Of a stretch of DNA of 64,000 nt, positions 16,481-25,019 are shown piece after piece (within the stretch, counting starts at the first letter, position 1; each line of letters begins with the position of its first letter). A model generated the notes under the pieces. The model searched no databases. It had not been told where the DNA came from and worked only from the letters and a program-made list of their open reading frames with translations. Where the stretch lies: assembly GCF_009910325.1 (NCBI RefSeq), contig NZ_SUMG01000010.1, positions 26,213 through 90,212 on the forward strand, in the 5' to 3' direction. Position numbers and translations under genes: made by a program. The stretch is from Isachenkonia alkalipeptolytica (GTDB lineage Bacteria; Bacillota; Clostridia; Peptostreptococcales; T1SED10-28).

Positions 16481-16711
16481 GGTACCCCTTCCTTCTCTTA
16501 TGATAGTTAAGATTATACCACAAATAACAAATATTGAGAGGAAAGTTTTCCAATAAATCCCCTTGTATACGGCCAAAGAAACAGAAAAATGCCCTAAAAG
16601 ATAGGGAACTTCGAATTTCTCCACAGGACTTAGAAGAATCTATAAAAGATACTATCACATCACCGGTTAGGAAAAACAGCAGTCAACAGGCTTAAGGCCT
16701 TCCATTTCATA

Positions 16712-16805
16712 TTATCCACATTGTACACAAAAAACTTTCAGTTATCCCCAGGACGTCCACAAATTATCCCCAGGTTATACACATTTTATCCACAAATTGT
16801 GCACA
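16712..16805 (+). promoter_or_regulatory. cluster of DnaA boxes
   Basis: Within 94 bases lie TTATCCACA (16712 and 16786), TTATACACA (16775), two TTATCCCCA (16742 and 16764), TTGTACACA (16721) and the palindrome TTGTGCACAA (16797). The first three match the DnaA consensus TTATNCACA exactly; the others differ by one base. Nearly all point the same way. No dnaA, dnaN or other replication gene is in the window, so this is more likely a DnaA titration/regulatory cluster than the chromosomal origin, though a secondary origin is not excluded. Confidence 0.65.
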
Positions 16806-16877
16806 AGTATGTATTTTCAAGGTTTATCCCAGGGGATTTTTCTCTCCGGAGAAAAACGGAGGGATTAAGCAGAAAAA

Positions 16878-17013
16878 AAGGAATACAAACCGAAGGAATA
16901 CAAACCGCGAAAAACCGCAAAATAACGAAGTTTAAAAACGAAAAAACTGAAGTATAAAATGCTAAAAAACTGAAGTATAAAACGCGAAAAAACTGAAGTA
17001 TAAAACGCGAAAA
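16878..17013. repeat. A-rich tandem repeats beside the DnaA-box cluster
   Basis: AAGGAATACAAACCG occurs twice in tandem (16878-16907). A 23-bp unit, AACTGAAGTATAAAACGC plus GAAAA, occurs three times (16945-16967, 16968-16990, 16991-17013). With the DnaA boxes they fill the 540-base gap between the kinase and cysE; I see no gene there. Confidence 0.8.
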
Positions 17014-17041
17014 ACTGCCGCCTCTTAGAGACTGCAGTTTT
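17006..17041 (-). terminator. terminator of the cysK-cysE operon
   Basis: Minus-strand AAAACTGC and GCAGTTTT arms with a T-run. The hairpin spans the cysE stop codon (17025-17027). Confidence 0.65.
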
Positions 17042-17558
17042 CCTTCGCTTCTTTTTTACTCTTAATTACTGCGGGGATGCCCACCACCGTGGCCCCTTCC
17101 GGAACGTCCTTTAACACCACGGCATTGGCCCCGACCTTGGCATTACTTCCGATGGTAATGGGTCCGAGGATCTTGGCTCCCGCACCGATGGATACGTTAT
17201 CCCCAACGGTGGGGTGTCTTTTTCCCGTATCTTTCCCCGTACCCCCGAGGGTGACGCCGTGGAACAGGGTCACATTTTTGCCTACCTCGGCGGTCTCTCC
17301 GATCACCACTCCCATACCATGGTCGATGAAAAAACCTTCCCCGATTTTTGCTCCGGGATGGATTTCAATTCCCGTGAAGAAGCGGCCGATTTGGGAAACC
17401 AGGCGAGCGATAACAAACCGGTTTTTCCGGTACAGGAAATGACCGACTTTATGGAACCACAGGGCGTGCACCCCGGGATAAGTGAGAATAATTTCCAGAT
17501 TATTTTTCACCGCCGGGTCTCGTTCTTTAACTACATCAAAATAGGAAATAGAAATCAC
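17025..17558 (-). CDS. cysE: serine O-acetyltransferase
   Basis: A 177-residue left-handed beta-helix acetyltransferase that makes O-acetylserine for cysteine synthesis. It has ERDPA near the N-terminus, [18 protein letters not shown] with the catalytic His, and hexapeptide repeats ([20 protein letters not shown]). It is shorter than the E. coli enzyme, as is usual in Firmicutes. The first usable start is GTG 17558, but AAAGGA lies only one base from it, so the exact start is uncertain. It follows cysK by 79 bases in the same transcript. Confidence 0.93.
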   Translation of the reverse strand: MISISYFDVVKERDPAVKNNLEIILTYPGVHALWFHKVGHFLYRKNRFVIARLVSQIGRFFTGIEIHPGAKIGEGFFIDHGMGVVIGETAEVGKNVTLFHGVTLGGTGKDTGKRHPTVGDNVSIGAGAKILGPITIGSNAKVGANAVVLKDVPEGATVVGIPAVIKSKKEAKENCSL

Positions 17559-17642
17559 ATCCTTTCACTTTCGTTAATTTTAATCATTGCTGTTTTCCTC
17601 TCATTTGTTAAATTGATAGTCAGCCCTTCGGCCTTCTTTTCT

Positions 17643-18563
17643 CTAGTCGTCAAACTCAAAAAGCTCGGTACTTAAATAGCGCTCGCCGGTGTCCGGGGCG
17701 ATGACCACCACCCGTTTTCCGGGACCCAGTTCCCTGGCGGTTTTCTTTGCGGCAAAAATCGCCGCGCCCCCGGAGATTCCCAGAAGCAGCCCCTCTTTAG
17801 CGGCGATATGGCGGCTCTCGGCAATGGCTTCCTCCTCGGAGACTTGAATCATTTCGTCAATGGTGTTTTTATTAAGAACCTCGGGAATAAATCCGGCGCC
17901 GATGCCCTGGATTTTATGGGGGCCCGGTTCGCCTCCGGAGATCACCGGGGATTTTACCGGTTCCACACCGATGACCTTTAAATTCGGCAGTTTTTCTTTT
18001 AAAAAGCCTCCGGCCCCGGTGATGGTGCCGCCGGTGCCAATACCCACTACAAAGGCGTCCAGCCTTCCATCGGTATCTTTCAGGATTTCCGGCCCGGTGG
18101 TTTTTTCATGGGCCTTGGGATTGTCGGGGTTTTGGAATTGTCCGATCAACACCGTATCCCCGCTACTACTTTGAATTTCATCGGCCTTCTCAATGGCCCC
18201 TCGCATCCCCTTGCTTCCGTCGGTGAGCACTAAGTCAGCACCGTAGGCCTTCAGGATTTTTCTTCGCTCCATACTCATGGTGTTAGGCATCACCAGGGTT
18301 AGGCTGTAGCCTTTATAGGCCGCCACCATACTGAGGCCGATCCCCGTGTTCCCGCTGGTGGGCTCCACCAACTTCATGCCCGGTTTCAGCTCCCCCCGTT
18401 TTTCCATCTCCTCGATGATGTTCAGGGCAATCCGCTCCTTCACGGAGCCGCCGGGATTCATGGATTCCAGCTTTACCAGCACTTCGGCACTGTCTTTATC
18501 CACACTGTGTAAACGGACCATCGGGGTGTTTCCGATCAACTGTCCGATATTGTCATATATCAT
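17643..18563 (-). CDS. cysK: cysteine synthase A (O-acetylserine sulfhydrylase)
   Basis: A 306-residue PLP enzyme combining O-acetylserine and sulfide into cysteine. Lys42 in NPGGSVKER binds PLP, TSGNTG (69-74) contacts the substrate and GIGTGGT binds the cofactor phosphate. ATG 18563 follows AAAGGAGG; an earlier ATG six codons upstream overlaps that site. It is first in an operon with cysE under a sigma-A promoter with a CymR-like operator. Confidence 0.96.
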   Translation of the reverse strand: MIYDNIGQLIGNTPMVRLHSVDKDSAEVLVKLESMNPGGSVKERIALNIIEEMEKRGELKPGMKLVEPTSGNTGIGLSMVAAYKGYSLTLVMPNTMSMERRKILKAYGADLVLTDGSKGMRGAIEKADEIQSSSGDTVLIGQFQNPDNPKAHEKTTGPEILKDTDGRLDAFVVGIGTGGTITGAGGFLKEKLPNLKVIGVEPVKSPVISGGEPGPHKIQGIGAGFIPEVLNKNTIDEMIQVSEEEAIAESRHIAAKEGLLLGISGGAAIFAAKKTARELGPGKRVVVIAPDTGERYLSTELFEFDD

Positions 18564-18596
18564 AAGAAATCCTCCTTTCAAGGAATCAACGTTAAA

Positions 18597-18656
18597 CCAA
18601 TCAAATTAGTCGGGATTCATTTGTTTTATTGTATTAATTCTTTCCTCCTTTGTCAA
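18597..18656 (-). promoter_or_regulatory. cysK promoter with CymR-like (Rrf2-type) operator
   Basis: On the minus strand TTGACA (18651-18656), a 17-base spacer and TACAAT (18628-18633) form a near-consensus promoter. Just downstream of the expected start lies the imperfect palindrome CCGACTAATTTGATTGG (18597-18613), resembling the CCGACTA...TAGTCGG operators of Rrf2 regulators such as CymR, the cysteine repressor. Its place after the start suits a repressor. Confidence 0.6.
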
Positions 18657-18729
18657 GAGGGAACAAAACCAAAGTCTTTGTCGTCAAAGTATTATCACTA
18701 CCAATCGAAAAAGAAGGAAGGGATCATCC

Positions 18730-19629
18730 ATGAAAAAGAAACCCCGAATTATACTCAGTGTGTTATTAATCATCGTTCTTACGCTTCTGGCCGCATCCTG
18801 CAGTGCCAACGACGAGGCCCCCGACTCCCAAAGAGAGGAAAGCGTGCATTATGACCGGGCCGATGAATCCCCGGATGTTCAGGATGGTGCCTACAGTGGC
18901 GAGGCCGGGGACGTCCACAACACCGCCGGCTCCATTTCCGGGGACAAAATCATCTACCGGCAGAACCTGATGATGGAAACCGACAACCTGAACCGGACCG
19001 TGGATAAAATGGAACAGGACTTAGACCGATACGCCGGACATATTCACCGCTACCAGGTCATTTCCGAACAAGATGAGCTTCCTCGAGGGGATTTTACCCT
19101 ACGGGTACCCTCGGAATCTTTAAAGGCCTTTGTGGACTCCATGAAAAACTACGGAGTCTTCACCCAGGAGGTACTGGAAAGCGACGACGTTTCCGACACC
19201 TACTACGACCTAGAGGCCAATCTTCGAAACCAGAAGATCCAGGAACGGCGCTTACTGGAATTATTAGAGGAGGCGGAGAACCTTTCCGACGTCCTGACCT
19301 TAGAGAGTGAGTTGTCCCGGATTCGACGGGAAATCGAAGGGCTCCAGGGAACCCTCAATCGCCTGGATGACCAGGTGCAGTACAGCACCGTCTATTTATC
19401 CATTCGAGAAGTGGAGACCGACGCCTTGGAGGGTCGAGATTTTACGGATCAACTGGGAAAGAACTTTAGGGATTCCTTGGAAAAGTTCCAGGGTGCGGTA
19501 GAGTATTTCCTCCTATGGATCGCCGCCTATTTCCCCTTTGTTATCCTGGCAGGCATTGTACTTGGACTCATCGGCAAGTTTTACCCTTCAGTTGTTAAGC
19601 GGTTTAACAGAAAATCCTCTTCGGAATAG
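18730..19629 (+). CDS. DUF4349 domain lipoprotein
   Basis: A 299-residue protein with lipobox LLAASC (Cys24), an acidic linker, a DUF4349 domain (IIYRQNLMMETDNLNRTVDKM onward) with a coiled coil around 165-215, and a C-terminal transmembrane helix (LLWIAAYFPFVILAGIVLGLIG) followed by basic residues. It is probably anchored in the membrane at both ends; function unknown. The start follows GAAGGAAGG. It converges with the thiamine-binding-family gene, a REP-like palindrome lying between them. Confidence 0.85.
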   Translation: MKKKPRIILSVLLIIVLTLLAASCSANDEAPDSQREESVHYDRADESPDVQDGAYSGEAGDVHNTAGSISGDKIIYRQNLMMETDNLNRTVDKMEQDLDRYAGHIHRYQVISEQDELPRGDFTLRVPSESLKAFVDSMKNYGVFTQEVLESDDVSDTYYDLEANLRNQKIQERRLLELLEEAENLSDVLTLESELSRIRREIEGLQGTLNRLDDQVQYSTVYLSIREVETDALEGRDFTDQLGKNFRDSLEKFQGAVEYFLLWIAAYFPFVILAGIVLGLIGKFYPSVVKRFNRKSSSE

Positions 19630-19644
19630 GGGACCGGGGAAAAG

Positions 19645-19723
19645 CAAAAAGTGTACCAGGGGGTCGGACCTTGTGGTACAAAAAAAGTGTACCACGGGGT
19701 CCGACCCCCTGGTACACTTTTTG
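19645..19723. repeat. REP-like palindrome pair (GTGTACCAGGGGGTCGGACC family)
   Basis: CAAAAAGTGTACCAGGGGG...TGTGGTAC, an A-run, then GTGTACCAC...CCCCTGGTACACTTTTTG: an outer inverted repeat of about 27 bases with an inner one. It fills the gap between two convergent genes and could terminate both. Other copies lie at 32611, 43060 and 60187. Confidence 0.85.
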
Positions 19724-19726
19724 GGT

Positions 19727-20026
19727 TTACAGCTTATCCAGTACCGAGCGCATCTTCCCTTCCATGGTGCCTTTTTTATCCCGGCGGTCGTCCACTTTGA
19801 TTAAGGTGGATACCCGGCTGGCCCCGTTGTCAAAGGGAACTTCGTGCATTTTTTCGATGGCTTCGAAGATCTTTGAAAGATCCCCTTCCAAAATGGTTCC
19901 CATGGGGGTGAGCTGATACTCAAGGTCGGGATACTCCTTTAACACCTCGTGACATTTGGCCACATACTTGCTGACACTGGGGGTGCCGGTGCCGATGGGG
20001 GTAATGGATGTTTCTACAATTGCCAT
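19727..20026 (-). CDS. MTH1187/YqgV family (UPF0045) thiamine-binding-type protein
   Basis: A 99-residue protein with the family start MAIVETSITPIGTGTPSVSKYV and the segment YQLTPMGTILEGD. Relatives bind thiamine or related pyrimidines as small ferredoxin-fold oligomers. It is the last gene of the operon msrB-permease-binding protein-ATPase-this gene, 12 bases after the ATPase stop, so it may bind the transported compound in the cytoplasm. That link is an inference. Confidence 0.85.
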   Translation of the reverse strand: MAIVETSITPIGTGTPSVSKYVAKCHEVLKEYPDLEYQLTPMGTILEGDLSKIFEAIEKMHEVPFDNGASRVSTLIKVDDRRDKKGTMEGKMRSVLDKL

Positions 20027-20038
20027 AGTTACGCCTCC

Positions 20039-21028
20039 TTATAATTGAATTTTTTGTTGGATGTCCTGGAGCTGAAATTCGCCCAGGGGCCTATTTTCTT
20101 CATTGATCACCACTAAGGACTGCCGGTCCTCTTTAATCATTTTTCGGATGCCCTCCATCACCGTATCGGTCAGGGGGATGGTTTTGCTTTCTGGGACGGA
20201 TTTTTTACTGGTTTTTTTACTGGTTTTTTTACTGCTTTTTTCAGGGGCGTCGTAGGGCCGGTACACATCTTCAATGGGGAGCTGCCCTAGGTAGGCATTG
20301 AAACTTTTGGTCCCCAAAAACCGCTTGGTAAATTCCGTGGTGGGGTTAAAGAGCATCTCTTCCTTGGTTCCCGCCTGAATGATTTTCCCCTGATCCATCA
20401 GGACGATCCGGGTGCCCAGTTTGATAGCCTCCTCGATGTCGTGGGTGACAAAGACAATGGTCTTTTGAAGCTTTTGATGCAGGGCTTTCATCTCGTCCTG
20501 CAGGACCTTTCGGGTGATATCGTCCACAGCGCCGAAGGGCTCATCCATTAAAATAATATCCGGGTCCGCCGCCAGGGCCCGGGCCACTCCCACCCGTTGT
20601 TTCTGGCCGCCGCTGAGCTCCCGGGGGTAGCGGCTTAAATACTCGGGATCAAGGCCCACCAGCTGGATCAGCTCCGTCGCCCGTTTTTTTTGTTCCTCCC
20701 CGTCCCTTCCCAACAGGGAAAGGACGTAGCAAATATTCTTTTCGATGGTCAAATGGGGAAACAGCCCGATTTGCTGAATCACATAGCCGATTTCCCTTCG
20801 CAGCTTGATTAAGTTCCAGTCCGCCAGAGAGTGATTTTTCACGTGTATTTCCCCTTGGTTAAAGGGAATCAGTCCGTTAATCATTTTTAACAGGGTGGTT
20901 TTTCCACAACCGGAAGGTCCGATCAGGGTAATAAACTCTCCCTTATCAATGCTGAAGTTTAACTGATCAATGACCCGGACCTTTTGATCATAGGATTTTG
21001 ACACATCCTTAAAGGTTAGTAAACTCAT
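20039..21028 (-). CDS. OpuC/ProV-type ABC transporter ATP-binding protein with a single CBS-like domain
   Basis: A 329-residue ATPase with Walker A GPSGCGKTT, signature LSGGQKQRVGVARAL, Walker B DIILMDEPFGAVD and H-loop VTHDIEEA, the pattern of quaternary-amine importers (OpuCA, ProV). After a linker of repeated SKKT units (about 265-278) only one CBS-like unit remains (TVMEGIRKMIKEDRQSLVVI), whereas OpuCA usually has two; osmotic gating may therefore be reduced. It starts one base after the binding-protein stop. Confidence 0.9.
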   Translation of the reverse strand: MSLLTFKDVSKSYDQKVRVIDQLNFSIDKGEFITLIGPSGCGKTTLLKMINGLIPFNQGEIHVKNHSLADWNLIKLRREIGYVIQQIGLFPHLTIEKNICYVLSLLGRDGEEQKKRATELIQLVGLDPEYLSRYPRELSGGQKQRVGVARALAADPDIILMDEPFGAVDDITRKVLQDEMKALHQKLQKTIVFVTHDIEEAIKLGTRIVLMDQGKIIQAGTKEEMLFNPTTEFTKRFLGTKSFNAYLGQLPIEDVYRPYDAPEKSSKKTSKKTSKKSVPESKTIPLTDTVMEGIRKMIKEDRQSLVVINEENRPLGEFQLQDIQQKIQL

Positions 21029-21029
21029 G

Positions 21030-21950
21030 TTAGATTAATCCTTTCTCCTCAAGGAATTCTCGAGCCACGGCTTCCGGGTCTTCATTTTCCTCTTCCACCC
21101 GGTAATTCATTTCAATCATTTCTTCATCGGTGATGTTGCCCGCCAGTCGATTTAACACCTCTTCCAGCTCCGGATGAGCTTCTAAGGTCTCCCTTCGAAT
21201 AATGGTGCCGGCGAAGTAGGAGGGAAAGAAAAACTGATCGTCCTCTAGAACCCGAAGGTCATAGGCACTGAGGAGACCGTCGGTGGAAAAGGCGTTAATT
21301 ACATCCACTTCCCCCTGGTCGATGGCTTGATATTTCAGGCCGATGTCCAGTTCCACTTCCCGCTGGAAATCAAAGCCGTAAAGGGCGGCCAGGGCGTCAA
21401 AGCCGTCGTCCCGTTCGTAAAAATCGTACTCCGCGCCGAAGGTAACCTCTCCCGAGACCGCCGCTAAGTCGGAGTAGGTATGAATATCGTGTTCCTCGGC
21501 GATGTCTTCGGCGATGGCTAAGGCGTAGGTATTATTAAAGCCATATAGATCCAGCCACTGAAGTTCAAATTCCTCTTCATAGGCGGCCTTGGTTGCTTCA
21601 TATAACTCCTCGGGGTCTTCGATTAAGTCTTCATTTAACACAAACATCCAGGAGGTTCCCGTATATTCCGGGTAGATATCAATCTCTCCTGAAACCATGG
21701 CGGGATGAATATTAGACGTTCCGCCGCCGATGCCGAAGTTTCGCTCCACGGGGATATCGGTGTGCTCTTCAATTAAAATACTGAGCATTTCCCCTAAAAT
21801 GTACTGCTCCGCATGGGGTTTTGAGGCCACCACCACGGGGTCTTCTTCATTTCCGCAGCCGATCAGCGCTGTGCTTAGCAATCCAATTATTAATACCAAA
21901 ATAAACATTTTTTTCATTGTGGGTCGAAATTTGCTTTTTGAATTTTTCAT
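21030..21950 (-). CDS. OpuC/ProX-type substrate-binding lipoprotein
   Basis: A 306-residue lipoprotein (lipobox ALIGC, Cys32) of the OpuAC/OsmX type. Family marks are SKPHAEQYILGEML, the GGGTSNIHPAM turn and GEIDIYPEYTGTSW. Homologues bind glycine betaine, choline or carnitine through an aromatic cage; I cannot tell which here. ATG 21950 follows GGAGGGG. A longer reading to 22058 overlaps the permease gene and lacks a ribosome site. Confidence 0.9.
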   Translation of the reverse strand: MKNSKSKFRPTMKKMFILVLIIGLLSTALIGCGNEEDPVVVASKPHAEQYILGEMLSILIEEHTDIPVERNFGIGGGTSNIHPAMVSGEIDIYPEYTGTSWMFVLNEDLIEDPEELYEATKAAYEEEFELQWLDLYGFNNTYALAIAEDIAEEHDIHTYSDLAAVSGEVTFGAEYDFYERDDGFDALAALYGFDFQREVELDIGLKYQAIDQGEVDVINAFSTDGLLSAYDLRVLEDDQFFFPSYFAGTIIRRETLEAHPELEEVLNRLAGNITDEEMIEMNYRVEEENEDPEAVAREFLEEKGLI

Positions 21951-22011
21951 AATACCCCTCCATTTTTTTAGTGGTTTTTGCAGTGGTTCTGTTTTACGAT
22001 GCCTCTTTCCT

Positions 22012-22668
22012 TTAGCTCTTGACGGTGCCCAGCACCTTTTTCCGTACGACTTTTTCAATGATTCCCAAAATCAGGTCCACCACAATGGCCAGCAGGGCCA
22101 CCAGAAGACTGCCCGCCACGGTCATCTCCGGGAAGCTGGTGGTAATTCCCCGCCAGATGGCGACCCCCAGCCCGCCGGCGCCGATAAAGGAGGCGATCCC
22201 TCCCAGGGCGATGGTCATTACCACCATGATCCGAAAGCCGGCGATGATCACCGGCAGGGCCAGGGGCAATTGAATCCGAAGCAGCAGCTGCTTTCCCGTG
22301 GTGCCCATGCCGATGGCGGATTCGATGATCAGATCATCAATTTCCGCAATGGCCACATAGGTGTTTCGGATCATGGGCAGCATGCCGTAGACCACCAGGG
22401 CGATTAAGGCGCTGCGGTTCCCGATGCCGGTGATGGCCACCAAAATCCCGAACAAAGCGATGCTGGGAATGGTGTAGATGAAATTCACCACGCTGAGAAC
22501 CGGCTCCGCCAGTTTTTGATACTTTGCAATGGTAATCCCGATGGTAATGCCGATGACCGCGATAAAAACGATGGCGATAAAGGACAGATAGATATGTTCC
22601 ATGGTCAGTCGTATGAAAAAGGCGGACCGTTCCTGGTAAAGACTCAGTACATCTCTTAGAAATTTCAT
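22012..22668 (-). CDS. OpuC/ProW-type ABC transporter permease
   Basis: A 218-residue permease with about five transmembrane helices and the EAA-like loop IESAIGMGTTGKQLLLRIQLPLALP, typical of BPD_transp_1 permeases of betaine-type importers. Only one permease gene is present, so it probably works as a homodimer. It lies 17 bases downstream of msrB. Confidence 0.9.
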   Translation of the reverse strand: MKFLRDVLSLYQERSAFFIRLTMEHIYLSFIAIVFIAVIGITIGITIAKYQKLAEPVLSVVNFIYTIPSIALFGILVAITGIGNRSALIALVVYGMLPMIRNTYVAIAEIDDLIIESAIGMGTTGKQLLLRIQLPLALPVIIAGFRIMVVMTIALGGIASFIGAGGLGVAIWRGITTSFPEMTVAGSLLVALLAIVVDLILGIIEKVVRKKVLGTVKS

Positions 22669-22685
22669 AGCCCGATGTCCACTCC

Positions 22686-23168
22686 TTAGTTTGACTCTTC
22701 CTTGTCAAAGAGTTTTTTATAATCTCCGTAGCCTTCCTTTTCCAGGTCCTCCACGGGGATAAACCGCAGGGCCGCACTGTTGATGCAGTAGCGAAGTCCC
22801 CCCTCTTCCTTGGGCCCGTCGTTGAACACATGGCCCAGGTGACTGTCCGCCCCCTTCGAGCGAACCTCCTGGCGGACCATCCATAGGCTTCGGTCCTCTT
22901 TTTCAATAATTTCCCCCTCATCGATGGGCCTGGTAAAACTGGGCCATCCGCAGCCGGCGTCGTACTGATCCTTCGTGGAAAACAGCGGCCGTCCGTCCAC
23001 CACATCCACATAAATCCCCTCCTTTGTATTGTTCCAGTAGGGATTTTTAAAAGGGGGCTCCGTTCCGTTTTCCTGAGTGACGTAGAACTGCATCTTATCC
23101 AGTTTCTTTTTCAGCTCCTCCCCGTCCTTTTTCTTATTTCCGTCCTTCTTACCCTCTCGTTCCTTCAT
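22686..23168 (-). CDS. msrB: peptide-methionine (R)-S-oxide reductase
   Basis: A 160-residue MsrB that repairs methionine-R-sulfoxide. It shows [18 protein letters not shown] and the catalytic Cys in [11 protein letters not shown]. The zinc-binding CxxC pairs of many MsrBs are absent. A Lys/Glu-rich N-terminal tail of about 25 residues precedes the domain. ATG 23168 follows AGAGGTGA. It heads the betaine-type transporter operon, an unusual partnership. Confidence 0.95.
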   Translation of the reverse strand: MKEREGKKDGNKKKDGEELKKKLDKMQFYVTQENGTEPPFKNPYWNNTKEGIYVDVVDGRPLFSTKDQYDAGCGWPSFTRPIDEGEIIEKEDRSLWMVRQEVRSKGADSHLGHVFNDGPKEEGGLRYCINSAALRFIPVEDLEKEGYGDYKKLFDKEESN

Positions 23169-23308
23169 GCTTTCACCTCTTCTCTTTTTTTAACACCTCT
23201 TGCCTATCTAAGATAATCTGCTCTTTTCAAAGATTCGATCCTTACTAATATTCCTTCGCATATAATCCATTTATACCTAAAAAAAGGGGGTTTATTCACT
23301 TTTCTTCA

Positions 23309-23329
23309 TAAAAAAGACCCCGCCGGGTC
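23309..23329 (-). terminator. terminator of the degV gene
   Basis: Minus-strand GACCCGGCGGGGTC hairpin followed by six T. Confidence 0.8.
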
Positions 23330-23339
23330 ATTGCAGTTT

Positions 23340-23407
23340 TTTTCAGGTTATAAACAGGTTATAAACAGGTTGGCAAACAGATTGGCAAACAGATTGGTAA
23401 ACAGTTT
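23340..23407. repeat. short degenerate tandem repeats (11-12 bp)
   Basis: Successive units CAGGTTATAAA (twice), CAGGTTGGCAAA, CAGATTGGCAAA and CAGATTGGTAAA, ending in CAGTTTTTAT. They lie between the degV stop and its terminator. Confidence 0.7.
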
Positions 23408-23450
23408 TTATACAAATTTTAAAAAGGTTTTAGCCCGTTATAGCCGGTTT

Positions 23451-24320
23451 TTAAGAATCTTTGGTGGTCTTTTCGGCCTCTTTTGTATGATAGGCGATGC
23501 CGATGGCACCCGGTCCCACATGAAGGCCGATCACCGGTCCGATGTCCAGTACTCGTACCGGGACATCCAGGGTTTCTTCGATGCGCCTGGCCAGGTCCTT
23601 GCCCTCCTCTAAGGCGGCAATATGGTGGATGACCACCTCTTTAACTTGGTACTCCCCATGGTCTGAGAGAAGCTTATTCACCATCTCCTCCACGGCTTTT
23701 TTCTTCCGGCGGACCTTTTTAAAGATGGCGGTTTCTCCCTGTTCCACGGTGAGGATGGGGATAATGCTCAGCAAGTTGCCGATCAGGGCATTGGCCTTTC
23801 CGATCCGCCCCCCTTTTTGTAAGTATTTCAGGTTTTTGGGAACAAACAGAAAACGGCTTCGCTCCTTCATCCTTTCCGCGGCGCTCTTTACCGCTTCCAA
23901 GGACTTGCCTTCCTTCGCCGCCTTGGCTGCCGCTTCCACGGCAAAGCCCAGCTGCATGCAGTTGGACTGAGAATCCAGCAGTTCAATTTTTCCTTCGGGA
24001 TATTTTTTCAAAACCATGTCCCTAGCCATCATCGCCGTGGTCAGAGTGCCGCTCATGCTTCCCGACAGGAAAACTCCCAGGACCTCTTGGCCTTCCTCCA
24101 GAATGGCTTCAAAGGCCTGGATAAAATCCCCCACAGGAGGTTGGGAGGACTTGGGAACCCCTCTTTCTTCCATCATGGAATAAAAATCCTCATTGTTCAA
24201 ATCCACTTCCCGGTAGGTATCCCCTTCAAATTCCACATTCAGGGATAGGACTTGAATGTCCAGCTCCTTTACCGCCTGTTTTTCCAAATAACCGGTGCTG
24301 TCCGTTACTACTTTGACCAT
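23451..24320 (-). CDS. DegV family fatty-acid-binding protein
   Basis: A 289-residue DegV protein. It has VTDSTGYL at the N-terminus, SSQPPVGDF, FLSGSMSGTLTTA and the lid/ligand region LKYLQKGGRIGKANALIGNLLSIIPILTV, ending in GLHVGPGAIGIAYH. The family (also FakB) binds a fatty acid between two domains and presents it to the kinase FakA, which is not in this window. It is followed by repeats and its own terminator. Confidence 0.93.
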   Translation of the reverse strand: MVKVVTDSTGYLEKQAVKELDIQVLSLNVEFEGDTYREVDLNNEDFYSMMEERGVPKSSQPPVGDFIQAFEAILEEGQEVLGVFLSGSMSGTLTTAMMARDMVLKKYPEGKIELLDSQSNCMQLGFAVEAAAKAAKEGKSLEAVKSAAERMKERSRFLFVPKNLKYLQKGGRIGKANALIGNLLSIIPILTVEQGETAIFKKVRRKKKAVEEMVNKLLSDHGEYQVKEVVIHHIAALEEGKDLARRIEETLDVPVRVLDIGPVIGLHVGPGAIGIAYHTKEAEKTTKDS

Positions 24321-24345
24321 CGAAATTTCTCCTTTTGCTGCGAAT

Positions 24346-24888
24346 TTAGTTTTGGTTTTGGACTTCTATGATTTTTTCCCTAAGATACTCTTTTAACGGA
24401 GTACCGCCGATTTCCACTTTATCCTCCTCGTAAAGGTCCACCTGCACCCTAAAGAAGTTGATCAACAGCTGGTTTTCATGGATCTGATACTCAAACTCAT
24501 GACCGGGAAGAAATACCACTTCCACCTCTTCGTACTTCGGATTTTGTACCCCTTCCTTTATTTTCGGCAATAAATCGTCCAGATTGAGAACCTTAATCGG
24601 TCCCACCATCATTTGAGTGAATTCCATGTCCTCGGTCATCCACATATTGGCGTTCCAGAAAACCCGTTCTTTTTTCACATCACTTTGAAAGGGCTCCCGA
24701 TTGGAGATGGCGCTGAGTACTTTTCGAAAGGATTCCTGATCAAACTCCGAATCATAGATTTTTTTCATATCCTCATGACTGGCAATATCGTTGAGGTACC
24801 CTTCCCCGACTTTTTCTTTCTCACTGGTGGCTTGCCAGTAATACAGCATGCTTTCCACGATATCGAGCTTAATTTTGATACGTTTCAT
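24346..24888 (-). CDS. conserved hypothetical protein
   Basis: A 180-residue soluble, acidic protein (KIKLDIVESMLYYWQATSEKEKVGEGYL at the start) that I cannot place with confidence. No signal peptide, membrane helix or catalytic motif is visible. It lies 25 bases upstream of degV on the same strand and probably shares its transcript, from a promoter at 24928-24956. No strong ribosome site is seen before the ATG. Confidence 0.7.
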   Translation of the reverse strand: MKRIKIKLDIVESMLYYWQATSEKEKVGEGYLNDIASHEDMKKIYDSEFDQESFRKVLSAISNREPFQSDVKKERVFWNANMWMTEDMEFTQMMVGPIKVLNLDDLLPKIKEGVQNPKYEEVEVVFLPGHEFEYQIHENQLLINFFRVQVDLYEEDKVEIGGTPLKEYLREKIIEVQNQN

Positions 24889-24927
24889 TTATATCACCGA
24901 TCCTTTTTCAATTATTTTATCAGTATT

Positions 24928-24956
24928 ATCATATCAATTTGTCGAGGTTTTGACAA
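24928..24956 (-). promoter_or_regulatory. sigma-A promoter for the hypothetical gene-degV unit
   Basis: Minus-strand TTGTCA (24951-24956), 17-base spacer, TATGAT (24928-24933), about 40 bases before the start codon. Confidence 0.65.
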
Positions 24957-25019
24957 TCCTTCAGGGGGATTAATCCTGGCTTTTGCCTCCTTTTATTCGG
25001 TAATTTCAAAATATTTCAT

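Noticed and set aside
16712..16805. Chromosomal origin oriC
   Set aside because: DnaA boxes are present, but dnaA, dnaN, recF, gyrB and rpmH are absent and gene strand bias does not switch here. Kept as a DnaA-binding cluster.
21951..22058. Longer start of the OpuC-type binding protein
   Set aside because: It overlaps the permease gene, gives a basic non-signal N-terminus, and lacks a ribosome site.
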